A program made the position numbers and the translations under genes. A model generated the notes under the pieces. That model made no database searches. It saw nothing but the letters and a program-made list of their open reading frames with translations, and was not told the DNA's origin. From Johnsonella ignava ATCC 51276 (lineage in GTDB: Bacteria; Bacillota; Clostridia; Lachnospirales; Lachnospiraceae): 17,827 nucleotides of DNA. This document shows positions 9,901-15,754 of this stretch, in pieces; position 1 is the first letter of the stretch; each line of letters opens with the position of its first letter. Location of the stretch: positions 12,744-30,570 of the forward strand of contig NZ_JH378843.1 of the NCBI RefSeq assembly GCF_000235445.1, in the 5' to 3' direction.

Positions 9901-12900
9901 TCTTGCTTTCTGTATCGCTTCATTAATATAACCTGTAAGAAGTACATTTCTATGGTTATCATCAAGCAAGTAAGAGAGGTTTTGAAGCATTTCATGATAA
10001 CTTTCATACTCGATTGCACGATTAGAATTAAGCATATATCCATTGTATCTCAGGTTTTGCTTTAGCTGTCTGTTTTTCATATCTAAAATAAGTTCAGCTT
10101 CATACCCGGTTTTCCCGTCTATGCTGTTCGTTATATGCTCCGGTGCTTTTAAGTTTCCTTCATCTACAGTCTTTTTAAGCAAAATAAATTCTTCATTTTG
10201 AGAGTTATACTGATACCCTCCGGCTTCTTTTTCTTCTTTAAAAGTCAGAGCAGATATAATATCATTCTTAGCCCTAAGCTCTAATGCCTTTTCACTTTCT
10301 TCTTCAGCTAAATCAACTTGTATTTCACTTTCTTTATTACTATGGGCAGTATTTTGATATAACTCATTTATTATCTCCTGACTTGGTGCCGTGTTTCTAT
10401 AAAGATAGGCAAACTCTCTTTTGTTTGCTTCATTACCGTCCCCTATATCCACTCTGTAATGTTCTTTTACTTCACTGTCTACGATATGGTCAAAATAAAA
10501 CTTTGAATACCCTAACCACTCATCTGTCATTTGCCCATACTTATCTTTGCCTACAGTTTCATTATGTATACTTACTTTTTCATCCAACTCTTTTATTTCA
10601 TTAAGAAGCTCCTTTGTAACAATCATACCTGTATAGTCTTTTTCCGTTAGACTTGATTTTTCATGAAATTCCACCACCCAGTAATCCTTTTGATTTTCAT
10701 CTGTATACAATATATTTTGATTTAAGATATTTTTCGGGCTGAAGCTCTTTTCTCTTTCTATTTGCAACTCATAGATTTTTTCAGCTTCTTCATAAGATAT
10801 TTCTCTTTCATCCTGAATTAAAAGTATTTCTTCTTCCCTTTGTATATCCGGATCAATGGCGGTAGCATTTTCTTTATCCGTTATATCCTCTTTTTCCGTA
10901 TTTGAATATCCTGTTTCTATATTTTCTTCTTGTAATTTTGATTGTTTTTGTATATCGGACACAACATCCTTACTTTCGTATCTACCATTCTTTATTAAGT
11001 TTTTAACCCTTACTGCAACCTGACTCCAGCTAAGTATAAGCTTCGGAGAGTTTCCCTTTTTAAGACCTATTCCCTTAGCATCATGCCATTCACTGCTTTC
11101 CATATTTCCTGATAAAGCATGAGTTCTTCCACCTGTGCCGTACTCATTTTTTAAAAACTCAGCCTGTTGGGAAAGTGTATGATTTTCTCTAAAAAAGTCG
11201 GCAATCCGTTTTCCTCCTCCTGAAATACCGCTTCCTTTCCTCAAATTTTCATCTATCTCATCTTCTGTGATATATTCTTTTATCTTCGGTAATTCCATAA
11301 GACCGGAACTAAGCTCCTTCCTTGGTATCTCCAAATCATTTAACCTTTGTAAAATCTCATCCGGCTTATAAAAATGAAATCTTAATATCCCCTTATTTTC
11401 CATATAGTCCTGTAAAAATATGCTGTATTCTTCTCTAAGTTTATTCCTAAATTCAGGACTTCTAAGCTTTTCTGTAAGTTCTTCGGTTTCATCAGGAAAT
11501 CCTTGTTTTTCTGTTTGATCAAGAACCTGTAGGTAGTTTTCTTTTACATCATCTGGAAAATCTCTTTTTAAGTACCACAATTTTTCTACAAGTTCTTTTC
11601 TTTCATAAGAAAAAGCTTCCGCCATCTCAACATTGGTTGCATATTCACTGCTTTCAATAAGTTCTCCTATACGTTTTGACGCATCAGACCATGATAAAAT
11701 CTGCATAGGATTTGTTTTTGATGAAATATCATTGGATAAGTAAACTCCTTCTTTATCATACCATGCACAAACCTTTCTTCCGTCCACTTCATAACCGTTT
11801 CCACCTCTAAAGTTGCTTTGAAGGAAATCAGCTAATTCTTCTATACTTTTTCCCTTGGAATACTCAGCCAAAACCCTTAATCTTAGGTTTTCTTCATTTC
11901 CTCCATAAATTAAAACCGTGTCTATTTCTTTTTGCTGTAAGGGTAAGTTAAATCTTACCTGCCCGCCTTCATTCTGGGCAAAAGAAAAAGAAGTCTTATC
12001 GACTTCCCTTTCACTGTCTCTGCTGTTTGATTGTATTTTTCTATCTATGCCCAGACTATCTGTTCCAGTACCATCCTTGTCAGTGTCATATCGAGATTTT
12101 TCTTCAGTCCCGTGTATTTCAGAAAATCCTCCGACTTCAGTTCGTTTGTCAGCCCCCAAGCCTCCATCATTTTCGGCTCCTCCTTCTCCAAAAATTCCTG
12201 TGCCTGTTCCTCTATATTTAGAAGATGCTCCATCAATGTCCCTCTGTAATACATGCTCTGATACTGATTCTCCCTGTTTTCTTTCAGGAATTTGAGCCTC
12301 TCCCTGCCAAATCTGTTCAGCCTGCTCTGATCTATTATCTTTGGCATCTTGATATTCGGTATCAGAACCTCCTCTCCGTCTTCCATCTTCTCCAAACTGT
12401 AGGTTCCCCCCTGTTTCTCGAACAGATTCTCTTTGACTATCGGGATGTAGGTTTCTTCCTCCAAAAGATATTCCCTGTCCGCCAGTATTACTGTTTCTTT
12501 CATCAGCCAAGCCTCCTTTATTTTCTTCTATTTCATCATTTATTGTTCCGGTATTTTCACTGCTTTCATTTACATTATAACGCTCCTTGTCGGTCTTTGT
12601 CCGCTCATTTATCTCTACTTCTTTAAGTTTTTCTCTCTCACTTATTCTCCCTATTTCTCTTCCGATAGCTATAAGCATTTCTTTAGAAATTAAAGATATT
12701 TCTCCAAGAAGGCTGTCAATATCCTGTCCATGCTTAATATCTGATACTGTTTTAAGTTTGCCCTCATCAACAGGAATACCTATATCCATTCTTTGTGCCA
12801 GTGAAATCTTTATGGATTCTGTGATAAATTGCATCAGTTCTACTTTGGTATAACTTTTAAGTGTATCATCCGTCAACATATCAAAGATGGTATATATCCT

Positions 12901-14355
12901 TTTCCTAACATATAAATCTATAAGAGCGTTTATCTTTTCTTCCTGCGAAAAAAGCAGCCTGCTGTTTCTTTCTTTAAAGCTGTCAATGAGTAAATCTATA
13001 GCCAAAGTATGCTTCTCAGGATCATATTTCCACAGTTTTACTTCATTGATCTTATTTCCTATACTGACTGTTTGACTGACATCAAATACATACTTTACCT
13101 TTGGTAGTCTCATGCTTAAATCAAGAATCGGTATTCCCTTTTCTCCTCTTTTTACACTTCTTCCAAGCTTTTTCCAAAAATCATACTCCGCACAAGCAGT
13201 TGCTCTCTTGTAGATACTGTAAATACTTAACTGGTGCATATATGAGTATTTATAGTTGTTTCCCATTGTCTTTAGAAAATCTTTGTAGGCATCTACATCC
13301 CTTCTGATTTCCTCTAACGAGTGAGATAAAATATCACTGATTTTTTCAGTTGAATATCTTGGCATCTTTCCCTCCTTCTTATTCTTGTTCTCTTCTTGTT
13401 TTACATTATTTGTAATATCAGCCTTTTCTTTATTCCAATCACAAAACTTATTTATGCCGTTCATTGCCCTGTCTGCAATATAGTGTATATAGTCTGTACT
13501 GCCTCGCTTTTTATACCACTTGTTTCTTTTAAGCCCGCTTCTTTCCATAAGGCTGATTGACTCTTCAACATCTGCGGTGTAATAAAGCAGCCTCCCAAGC
13601 ATAAAAAAATCAGCCTCAGACTGGCTGTTAAAATAGTTTTGATAATTCCCGTTATATATTTGTCTTAGATCTTCTCCGCTATAGTTAAAGTATCCCCTAT
13701 TAAAAAGTATGTTAAGAATATCATTTTGTGTAAACCGGCTTTTATCAGCCAAACTGCTTGGATTTAGATTAATCCTACCCGCTTTGCCTTCTACGGAGTC
13801 TATACTTGGCATATATTTTTTATAAAGCGGCAACAGCTCCTGATTGATATTTACTATTTTCCTTCTGTCTTTATCCTTTAATATATTCCCGGTTATTGTT
13901 AAAAATCTGTCCCTGTCATAAATTTCAAGGTTTTTATATCTTTTTCTTTCTCCCGGTACCTTACCCTTTCCTATAAAATGTAATCCTGTTTTTGAAGGAG
14001 AGATTTCCGCATAGGTGGAAATCCCTCTTAAAAAGTTAGCTGTCATGGAAGCAGCATTAAAGTCCATACTGTATTCCATTATCTCATCACTTACCTTATC
14101 TATATCAATTCCTATATACCCGTCTCCTAGGAAAAATCCCAAACCTAAGCTCTGATTTTTACATAAAGCATCCATGCAATCCTTGTAACTATGCCAAGTT
14201 TTTCTATCATTTGACTTGGCAGGTTTTCCGTTTGGCATAATCGGCATTTTTGTGTTTTTTCCGTCTCTTACAATGATTTTATAAAGACACCATCTTTTCT
14301 CTCGCTTTAATTCATCAGGAATATTTTTATATTTGATAAGGTCGGCTTCTTTCAT
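3976..14355 (-). CDS. Giant polyvalent protein: PrimPol primase + ArdC-like + N6-adenine methyltransferase + SNF2-type helicase
   Basis: A 3459-residue fusion for DNA processing of the element. Residues 1-185 form a PrimPol/NrS-1-polymerase-like primase, with acidic pair Asp84/Asp86 (GIDIDK), SKTGLHF (His126) and DRFLTITGN. Residues 200-310 are the helical domain that usually follows it (SEADFFMLGRLLYYT...GLKRNKW). Residues 335-425 are ArdC-like (YMHQLSIYSIYKR...FWKKLGRSVKRGEKGIPIL), with no HExxH protease motif seen. Residues 600-790 are a disordered Gly/Asp/Arg linker. Two related modules follow (about 821-905 and 1045-1125), then domains not identified. Residues 1640-1880 are an adenine methyltransferase (LEPSMGTGRF, motif I at 1718-1727; NVPF at 1783-1786). 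Residues 2430-2990 are a helicase with GAGKT (Lys2455), DEAH (2613-2616), TGTP (2664-2667) and QRAGRIVRQGN (2939-2949). A coiled coil follows, then an Asp-rich motif at 3398-3415. The ATG overlaps the previous stop as TAATG, so translation is probably coupled. Such fusions, called polyvalent proteins, are known from ICEs and phages; this exact domain order is read from sequence alone. Confidence 0.9.
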   Translation of the reverse strand: MKEADLIKYKNIPDELKREKRWCLYKIIVRDGKNTKMPIMPNGKPAKSNDRKTWHSYKDCMDALCKNQSLGLGFFLGDGYIGIDIDKVSDEIMEYSMDFNAASMTANFLRGISTYAEISPSKTGLHFIGKGKVPGERKRYKNLEIYDRDRFLTITGNILKDKDRRKIVNINQELLPLYKKYMPSIDSVEGKAGRINLNPSSLADKSRFTQNDILNILFNRGYFNYSGEDLRQIYNGNYQNYFNSQSEADFFMLGRLLYYTADVEESISLMERSGLKRNKWYKKRGSTDYIHYIADRAMNGINKFCDWNKEKADITNNVKQEENKNKKEGKMPRYSTEKISDILSHSLEEIRRDVDAYKDFLKTMGNNYKYSYMHQLSIYSIYKRATACAEYDFWKKLGRSVKRGEKGIPILDLSMRLPKVKYVFDVSQTVSIGNKINEVKLWKYDPEKHTLAIDLLIDSFKERNSRLLFSQEEKINALIDLYVRKRIYTIFDMLTDDTLKSYTKVELMQFITESIKISLAQRMDIGIPVDEGKLKTVSDIKHGQDIDSLLGEISLISKEMLIAIGREIGRISEREKLKEVEINERTKTDKERYNVNESSENTGTINDEIEENKGGLADERNSNTGGQGISFGGRNLHPDSQRESVRETGGNLQFGEDGRRRGGSDTEYQDAKDNRSEQAEQIWQGEAQIPERKQGESVSEHVLQRDIDGASSKYRGTGTGIFGEGGAENDGGLGADKRTEVGGFSEIHGTEEKSRYDTDKDGTGTDSLGIDRKIQSNSRDSEREVDKTSFSFAQNEGGQVRFNLPLQQKEIDTVLIYGGNEENLRLRVLAEYSKGKSIEELADFLQSNFRGGNGYEVDGRKVCAWYDKEGVYLSNDISSKTNPMQILSWSDASKRIGELIESSEYATNVEMAEAFSYERKELVEKLWYLKRDFPDDVKENYLQVLDQTEKQGFPDETEELTEKLRSPEFRNKLREEYSIFLQDYMENKGILRFHFYKPDEILQRLNDLEIPRKELSSGLMELPKIKEYITEDEIDENLRKGSGISGGGKRIADFFRENHTLSQQAEFLKNEYGTGGRTHALSGNMESSEWHDAKGIGLKKGNSPKLILSWSQVAVRVKNLIKNGRYESKDVVSDIQKQSKLQEENIETGYSNTEKEDITDKENATAIDPDIQREEEILLIQDEREISYEEAEKIYELQIEREKSFSPKNILNQNILYTDENQKDYWVVEFHEKSSLTEKDYTGMIVTKELLNEIKELDEKVSIHNETVGKDKYGQMTDEWLGYSKFYFDHIVDSEVKEHYRVDIGDGNEANKREFAYLYRNTAPSQEIINELYQNTAHSNKESEIQVDLAEEESEKALELRAKNDIISALTFKEEKEAGGYQYNSQNEEFILLKKTVDEGNLKAPEHITNSIDGKTGYEAELILDMKNRQLKQNLRYNGYMLNSNRAIEYESYHEMLQNLSYLLDDNHRNVLLTGYINEAIQKARVQENRIKPIFKEGMQVRYQGKEYLISEISDYGNYKTIKLDDNEEYLSGFVTGSEILTFRNENELDFEILSTEEKSPEKSVDKEALPVLNKESLSETLKQEDVYTGREHTKNIIPANYRITREDEVLPPSERLKNNIEAIKVLKRLNKENRNASKEEQDILSRYVGWGGLSDVFDEERGGQWQDARMFLKENLSPSEYEAAKESTLTAFYTPKVVIDAIYHTLSDMGFESGNILEPSMGTGRFIGNLPESMQKSKFYGIELDSISGQIAKKLYPNANIQIKGFEETAFSNNLFDIAVGNVPFGDYRVSDREYEKNNFLIHDYFFAKTLDKVRSKGIIAFITSSGTMNKRNEDIRRYISERAEFLGAIRLPNNTFKGEAGTEVTSDIIFLKKRERLLKIDEDWVKLDKDRQGLSYNKYFVDNPEMVLGSMQEVPGRFGTALACIANESKPIKEQLEDAIKNIKGTYEKAKLNEELETETLPADDNVKNYSYAVIEDKVYFRENSIMQRVLLNKADEEKIWAYLEIEKALRGVITYQKEDYPEEEIKALQGRLNKLYDEFSGKYGLINSRANKRLLQEDANYSLVSTLENLNKEGNFIGKSDIFTKRTIKKAMVIEHTDSLTEALILSISQKGNVNFEYMEELTGKIRKELIEGLKGEIFLNLDSFEPSDITPFSSALDLVDFSREYVSADEYLSGNIREKIEVVDAYIKNIDYEVKRNEEELDKPQVLQSGFEKEVNNPDNTPNKSEITEKISVLKQELSALNYQKKRLEEVMPKTLEASDITVKMGSTWIPEKDYKSFMFNLLKTSASNRWNIDIKYTDFTGEYRVEGKSTDKNNDLANFTYGTSRVSAYKLIEDSLNLRDTKVYDRIIDSDGNKTSVLNQKETMLARSKQEIIKEEFKNWIFEDVDRRNRLVKKYNERFNSIRLREYDGSYLPFDGINPEIKLRPHQKDAIARGLFGGNTLLAHEVGAGKTFEMIGIAMESKRLGMSSKAMFVVPNHIVEQFGREFNELYPAANILCATEKDFTPDKRKRFCSRIATGDYDAVIIGHSQFEKIPISKERQEYELKSQIDEIVEFIGEYKRDRDQRFSVKQLEKTKKSLEAKLKKLNDDYKKDDVVTFEELGIDKLFVDEAHAYKNLYLFSKMRNVSGISATDSQKSSDMLMKCRYMDEITGGKGVVFATGTPVSNSMAELYTMQRYLQYDELKKMHLQHFDSWASIFGETITAIELNPEGNGYRSKTRFSKFYNLPELMNMVKQFMDIKTADVLNLPVPNAHFETIKTKPTEEQKEILESFSERADKVRAKQVDSSVDNMLLITNDGKKMALDQRLINPLLPDDENSKVNTCVKNIFSIWDKYADKRSAQLVFCDMSTPSSEFNIYDDIKNKLITMGIPKEEIEFIHNANNNREKDAIFDKVRKGEIRVLLGSTQKMGAGTNAQDKLIAIHDLDVPWRPADLSQRAGRIVRQGNENEDVYIFRYVTENTFDAYLFQTLENKQKYISQIMTSKTPVRVAEDVDEATLNYAEIKALATGNPLIREKMDLDVEVSKLKMLESNFKSNLYKLEDKVVKVYPKEIENLKSRIENLRKDIKAVEPYREENTDKAVYIQSSLENVGENSKETEKKSDKEAVSKFTSLILDGKEYTDKRQAGEFLISKIKSIKKTDDFKSEEVKIGEYRNFDLFAYYDSFSNQYKFNLKGEENHYGEFGMDGIGNITRMDNVLDKMPERLEQTIGKLSDTESQLETAKLEIGKKFPQDELLKEKTLRLAEVNNLLDMGQKEAVTEEKNPLLEEVKEELIHFLNKEYEENHSIEDFDTLFPDLSDIRLAYTTTPDEEHEIQTSLDLINYKLNTYVDNTLVNSFQYTYDPLDASDRRELVQIKENIGFWDFNELIYVDEEKLKEVLGLEIDDEGNFYDPLEKDTDLDGVADRYDADFRDSKVQSIGDLDRRERNSVVEKLNGYKEQVSQTGARENQLEYFEEAR
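12045..12503 (-). CDS. TnpV-like protein nested in the +1 frame of the giant gene
   Basis: The 152-residue ORF lies entirely inside the giant gene on the same strand. It resembles the TnpV family of clostridial transposons: GGTY (32-35), VLIPNIKMP (46-54), GRERLKFLKENR (66-77), a helical region ending GLTNELKSEDFLKYTG, and the terminal EQIVWA in place of the usual EIIY-like end. That family's function is not established. Translation is well supported, because AAAGGAGG (12519-12512) stands 8 nt before the ATG, the strongest ribosome site in the window. The ORF looks like a normal globular helical protein, while the giant frame over the same bases (residues 618-771) is low-complexity. Hand counts on three sampled 60-base lines inside gave 31, 25 and 31 G+C, against 19 in a line from elsewhere in the giant gene. 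An extra N-terminal segment of about 27 residues precedes the family core. Family assignment is from memory of the pattern, with no search run. Confidence 0.75.
   Translation of the reverse strand: MKETVILADREYLLEEETYIPIVKENLFEKQGGTYSLEKMEDGEEVLIPNIKMPKIIDQSRLNRFGRERLKFLKENRENQYQSMYYRGTLMEHLLNIEEQAQEFLEKEEPKMMEAWGLTNELKSEDFLKYTGLKKNLDMTLTRMVLEQIVWA
12512..12519 (-). promoter_or_regulatory. Internal Shine-Dalgarno site for the nested TnpV-like gene
   Basis: Leftward the DNA reads AAAGGAGG, then CTTGGCTG, then ATG. This is an eight-base match to the anti-SD with an 8-nt spacer. In the giant frame the same bases encode part of ENKGGLADE, so the site sits inside coding sequence. It decides the start at 12503. 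Confidence 0.8.
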
Positions 14356-15158
14356 TATATTTCCATTCCCTTATCCTTTTTTACTATTTTTTCTCCTTTC
14401 CCATTTTCTTCAAGTCTAATCTTTTGCTGATTTTCTTTAAGTGTTTTTAATACTGAAGGTTTTCTTTCCATACTTTTGGGCTTTTTCTCATTGCTTTTTT
14501 GAATGTTTGTACCTTGCCTTTCAACTCCATTTCTCACAACTGTTTTTTCACTTGATTTAATGTCTTTATTTTCATTATCCGGCTGCTTAACCTCCTCTTT
14601 AGTTCCCTTATTTAATTTTTCCTCATCCTTTTTAATCTCATTAGCTAAGGTATCCAGTTTTTCAAGGCAGTTATTAAGCTTCCTTTGCTGATCCTTAATG
14701 AAATTTTGCATTGAGCTTACCAGTCCCTTTACAATTCCAATTTTTACTTGCACAAACTTTTCCTGTGCTTTGGTAAGGCTGTAGGTAAGCTGATGTTTCA
14801 TGTTGTCGTAAAGATGTTTAATACTTCCTACCGCTTTTTCCTGAAGCTTAATAAGGGAGTTTCCTACCGTCTTAATATCCTTAACTATAAGTGAGCTAAG
14901 GCTTATGTTATCCATTTCATTAAGCCTTTTAATCTCCGCCTTAAGACCTGTAATTTCAGCTTTTAAAGCCTTTAACTCTTCAATATTTACATCAAAGTCT
15001 TTGTTCTTTAGTTCTTCTTTAAGCTCCCCGGCAATTTTAAGCTGTGTATTGGTATTTTCTTCTAAAAAGTCTGCTGTTTTTGTATATTCTTTTTTAATCT
15101 CATTTATAACTTCCTTTGTCTGTTCTTCCTGTCTTTGAATGTTTTTATTATCGTTCAT
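14355..15158 (-). CDS. Coiled-coil protein of the ICE DNA-processing operon, function unknown
   Basis: The 267-residue protein is rich in Lys and Glu with heptad-like stretches at about residues 10-85 (for example ELKALKAEITGLKAEIKRLN) and 150-185. A hydrophobic-patterned middle lies between them (SLSSLIVKDIKTVGNSLIKL), and the C-terminal third is highly charged and probably disordered. I see no catalytic motif, signal peptide or membrane helix. The start ATG at 15158 has AAGGAGG 5 nt upstream. The stop TAA shares a base with the giant gene ATG, so the two are translated together. Proteins of similar size and composition occur at this place in Tn1549-like elements. A scaffold or partner for the giant primase-helicase is a reasonable guess, based only on position and coupling. 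Confidence 0.8.
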   Translation of the reverse strand: MNDNKNIQRQEEQTKEVINEIKKEYTKTADFLEENTNTQLKIAGELKEELKNKDFDVNIEELKALKAEITGLKAEIKRLNEMDNISLSSLIVKDIKTVGNSLIKLQEKAVGSIKHLYDNMKHQLTYSLTKAQEKFVQVKIGIVKGLVSSMQNFIKDQQRKLNNCLEKLDTLANEIKKDEEKLNKGTKEEVKQPDNENKDIKSSEKTVVRNGVERQGTNIQKSNEKKPKSMERKPSVLKTLKENQQKIRLEENGKGEKIVKKDKGMEI

Positions 15159-15199
15159 TTCGTCCTCCTTAAATTCTGTTCCTTATTTTTTACTGCCTT

Positions 15200-15751
15200 T
15201 TATAAAATCCATTCTAATTGCGTATTTCCTATGTATCCTACTTCCCATACAAACCATGCAAATGCAATGGCATTGCTTTTATACTTTTCAAACTCGGCAT
15301 TTTTAGCACAATTAAGCCTTTTGGAAAATACATATACCTTTTTTATAGGATATTTTTTAAATAATTCATATCTTTTTTGTCCCTCTAAAAATGCCAAGCG
15401 AAAAAGCATTGCAATTTTTACTTTGGGGACAGATATTTCAAGGGCGTGTTTCAGAAATTTATCTGCACAAAAATAAGGCGGATTGGTTACTATGTCTAAG
15501 GTATTCTCCTTAACCGTAAAAAAATCCACCTCTCTTTTGCTTCCATACCCTCTGTAACAAATATCCTCCGCTTTTACCTTATATCCATGCTCTTCCAGTA
15601 CTTTTACGATATGCCCCTGACCGCAGGCAGGCTCATATATTGTTTCTCTGAAATTTTCTCTTATTAAAAGCTCCTTTGTTGCTCTTTTATCTGTGGCATA
15701 AAAATCCAAGACCTCTCTGTTTTTATCAAATTTCATTAATGTATCAAACAT
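15200..15751 (-). CDS. Small N6-adenine DNA methyltransferase-like protein
   Basis: A 183-residue SAM-dependent methyltransferase. Motif I (YEPACGQGH, residues 39-47) binds the cofactor, and NPPY (90-93) is the catalytic motif IV of amino-methyltransferases acting on adenine. Length is near the minimum for one catalytic domain, with no room for a separate target-recognition domain, so specificity may be low or supplied by a partner. No restriction enzyme gene accompanies it, so an orphan role protecting transferring DNA from host restriction is likely; this is inference from the family and context. The ATG at 15751 comes three bases after the topB stop, with AGGGA upstream inside the end of topB, which indicates an operon. 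A 41-base gap leads to the coiled-coil gene. Confidence 0.85.
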   Translation of the reverse strand: MFDTLMKFDKNREVLDFYATDKRATKELLIRENFRETIYEPACGQGHIVKVLEEHGYKVKAEDICYRGYGSKREVDFFTVKENTLDIVTNPPYFCADKFLKHALEISVPKVKIAMLFRLAFLEGQKRYELFKKYPIKKVYVFSKRLNCAKNAEFEKYKSNAIAFAWFVWEVGYIGNTQLEWIL

Positions 15752-15754
15752 AGA

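Noticed and set aside
11918..12626. Several open frames on the + strand opposite the giant gene (11918-12295, 12027-12249, 12225-12626)
   Set aside because: They are rich in Ser, Leu, Pro, Phe and His, have no ribosome site or family likeness, and are antisense shadows of the giant and nested TnpV-like frames, where stops are rare on both strands.
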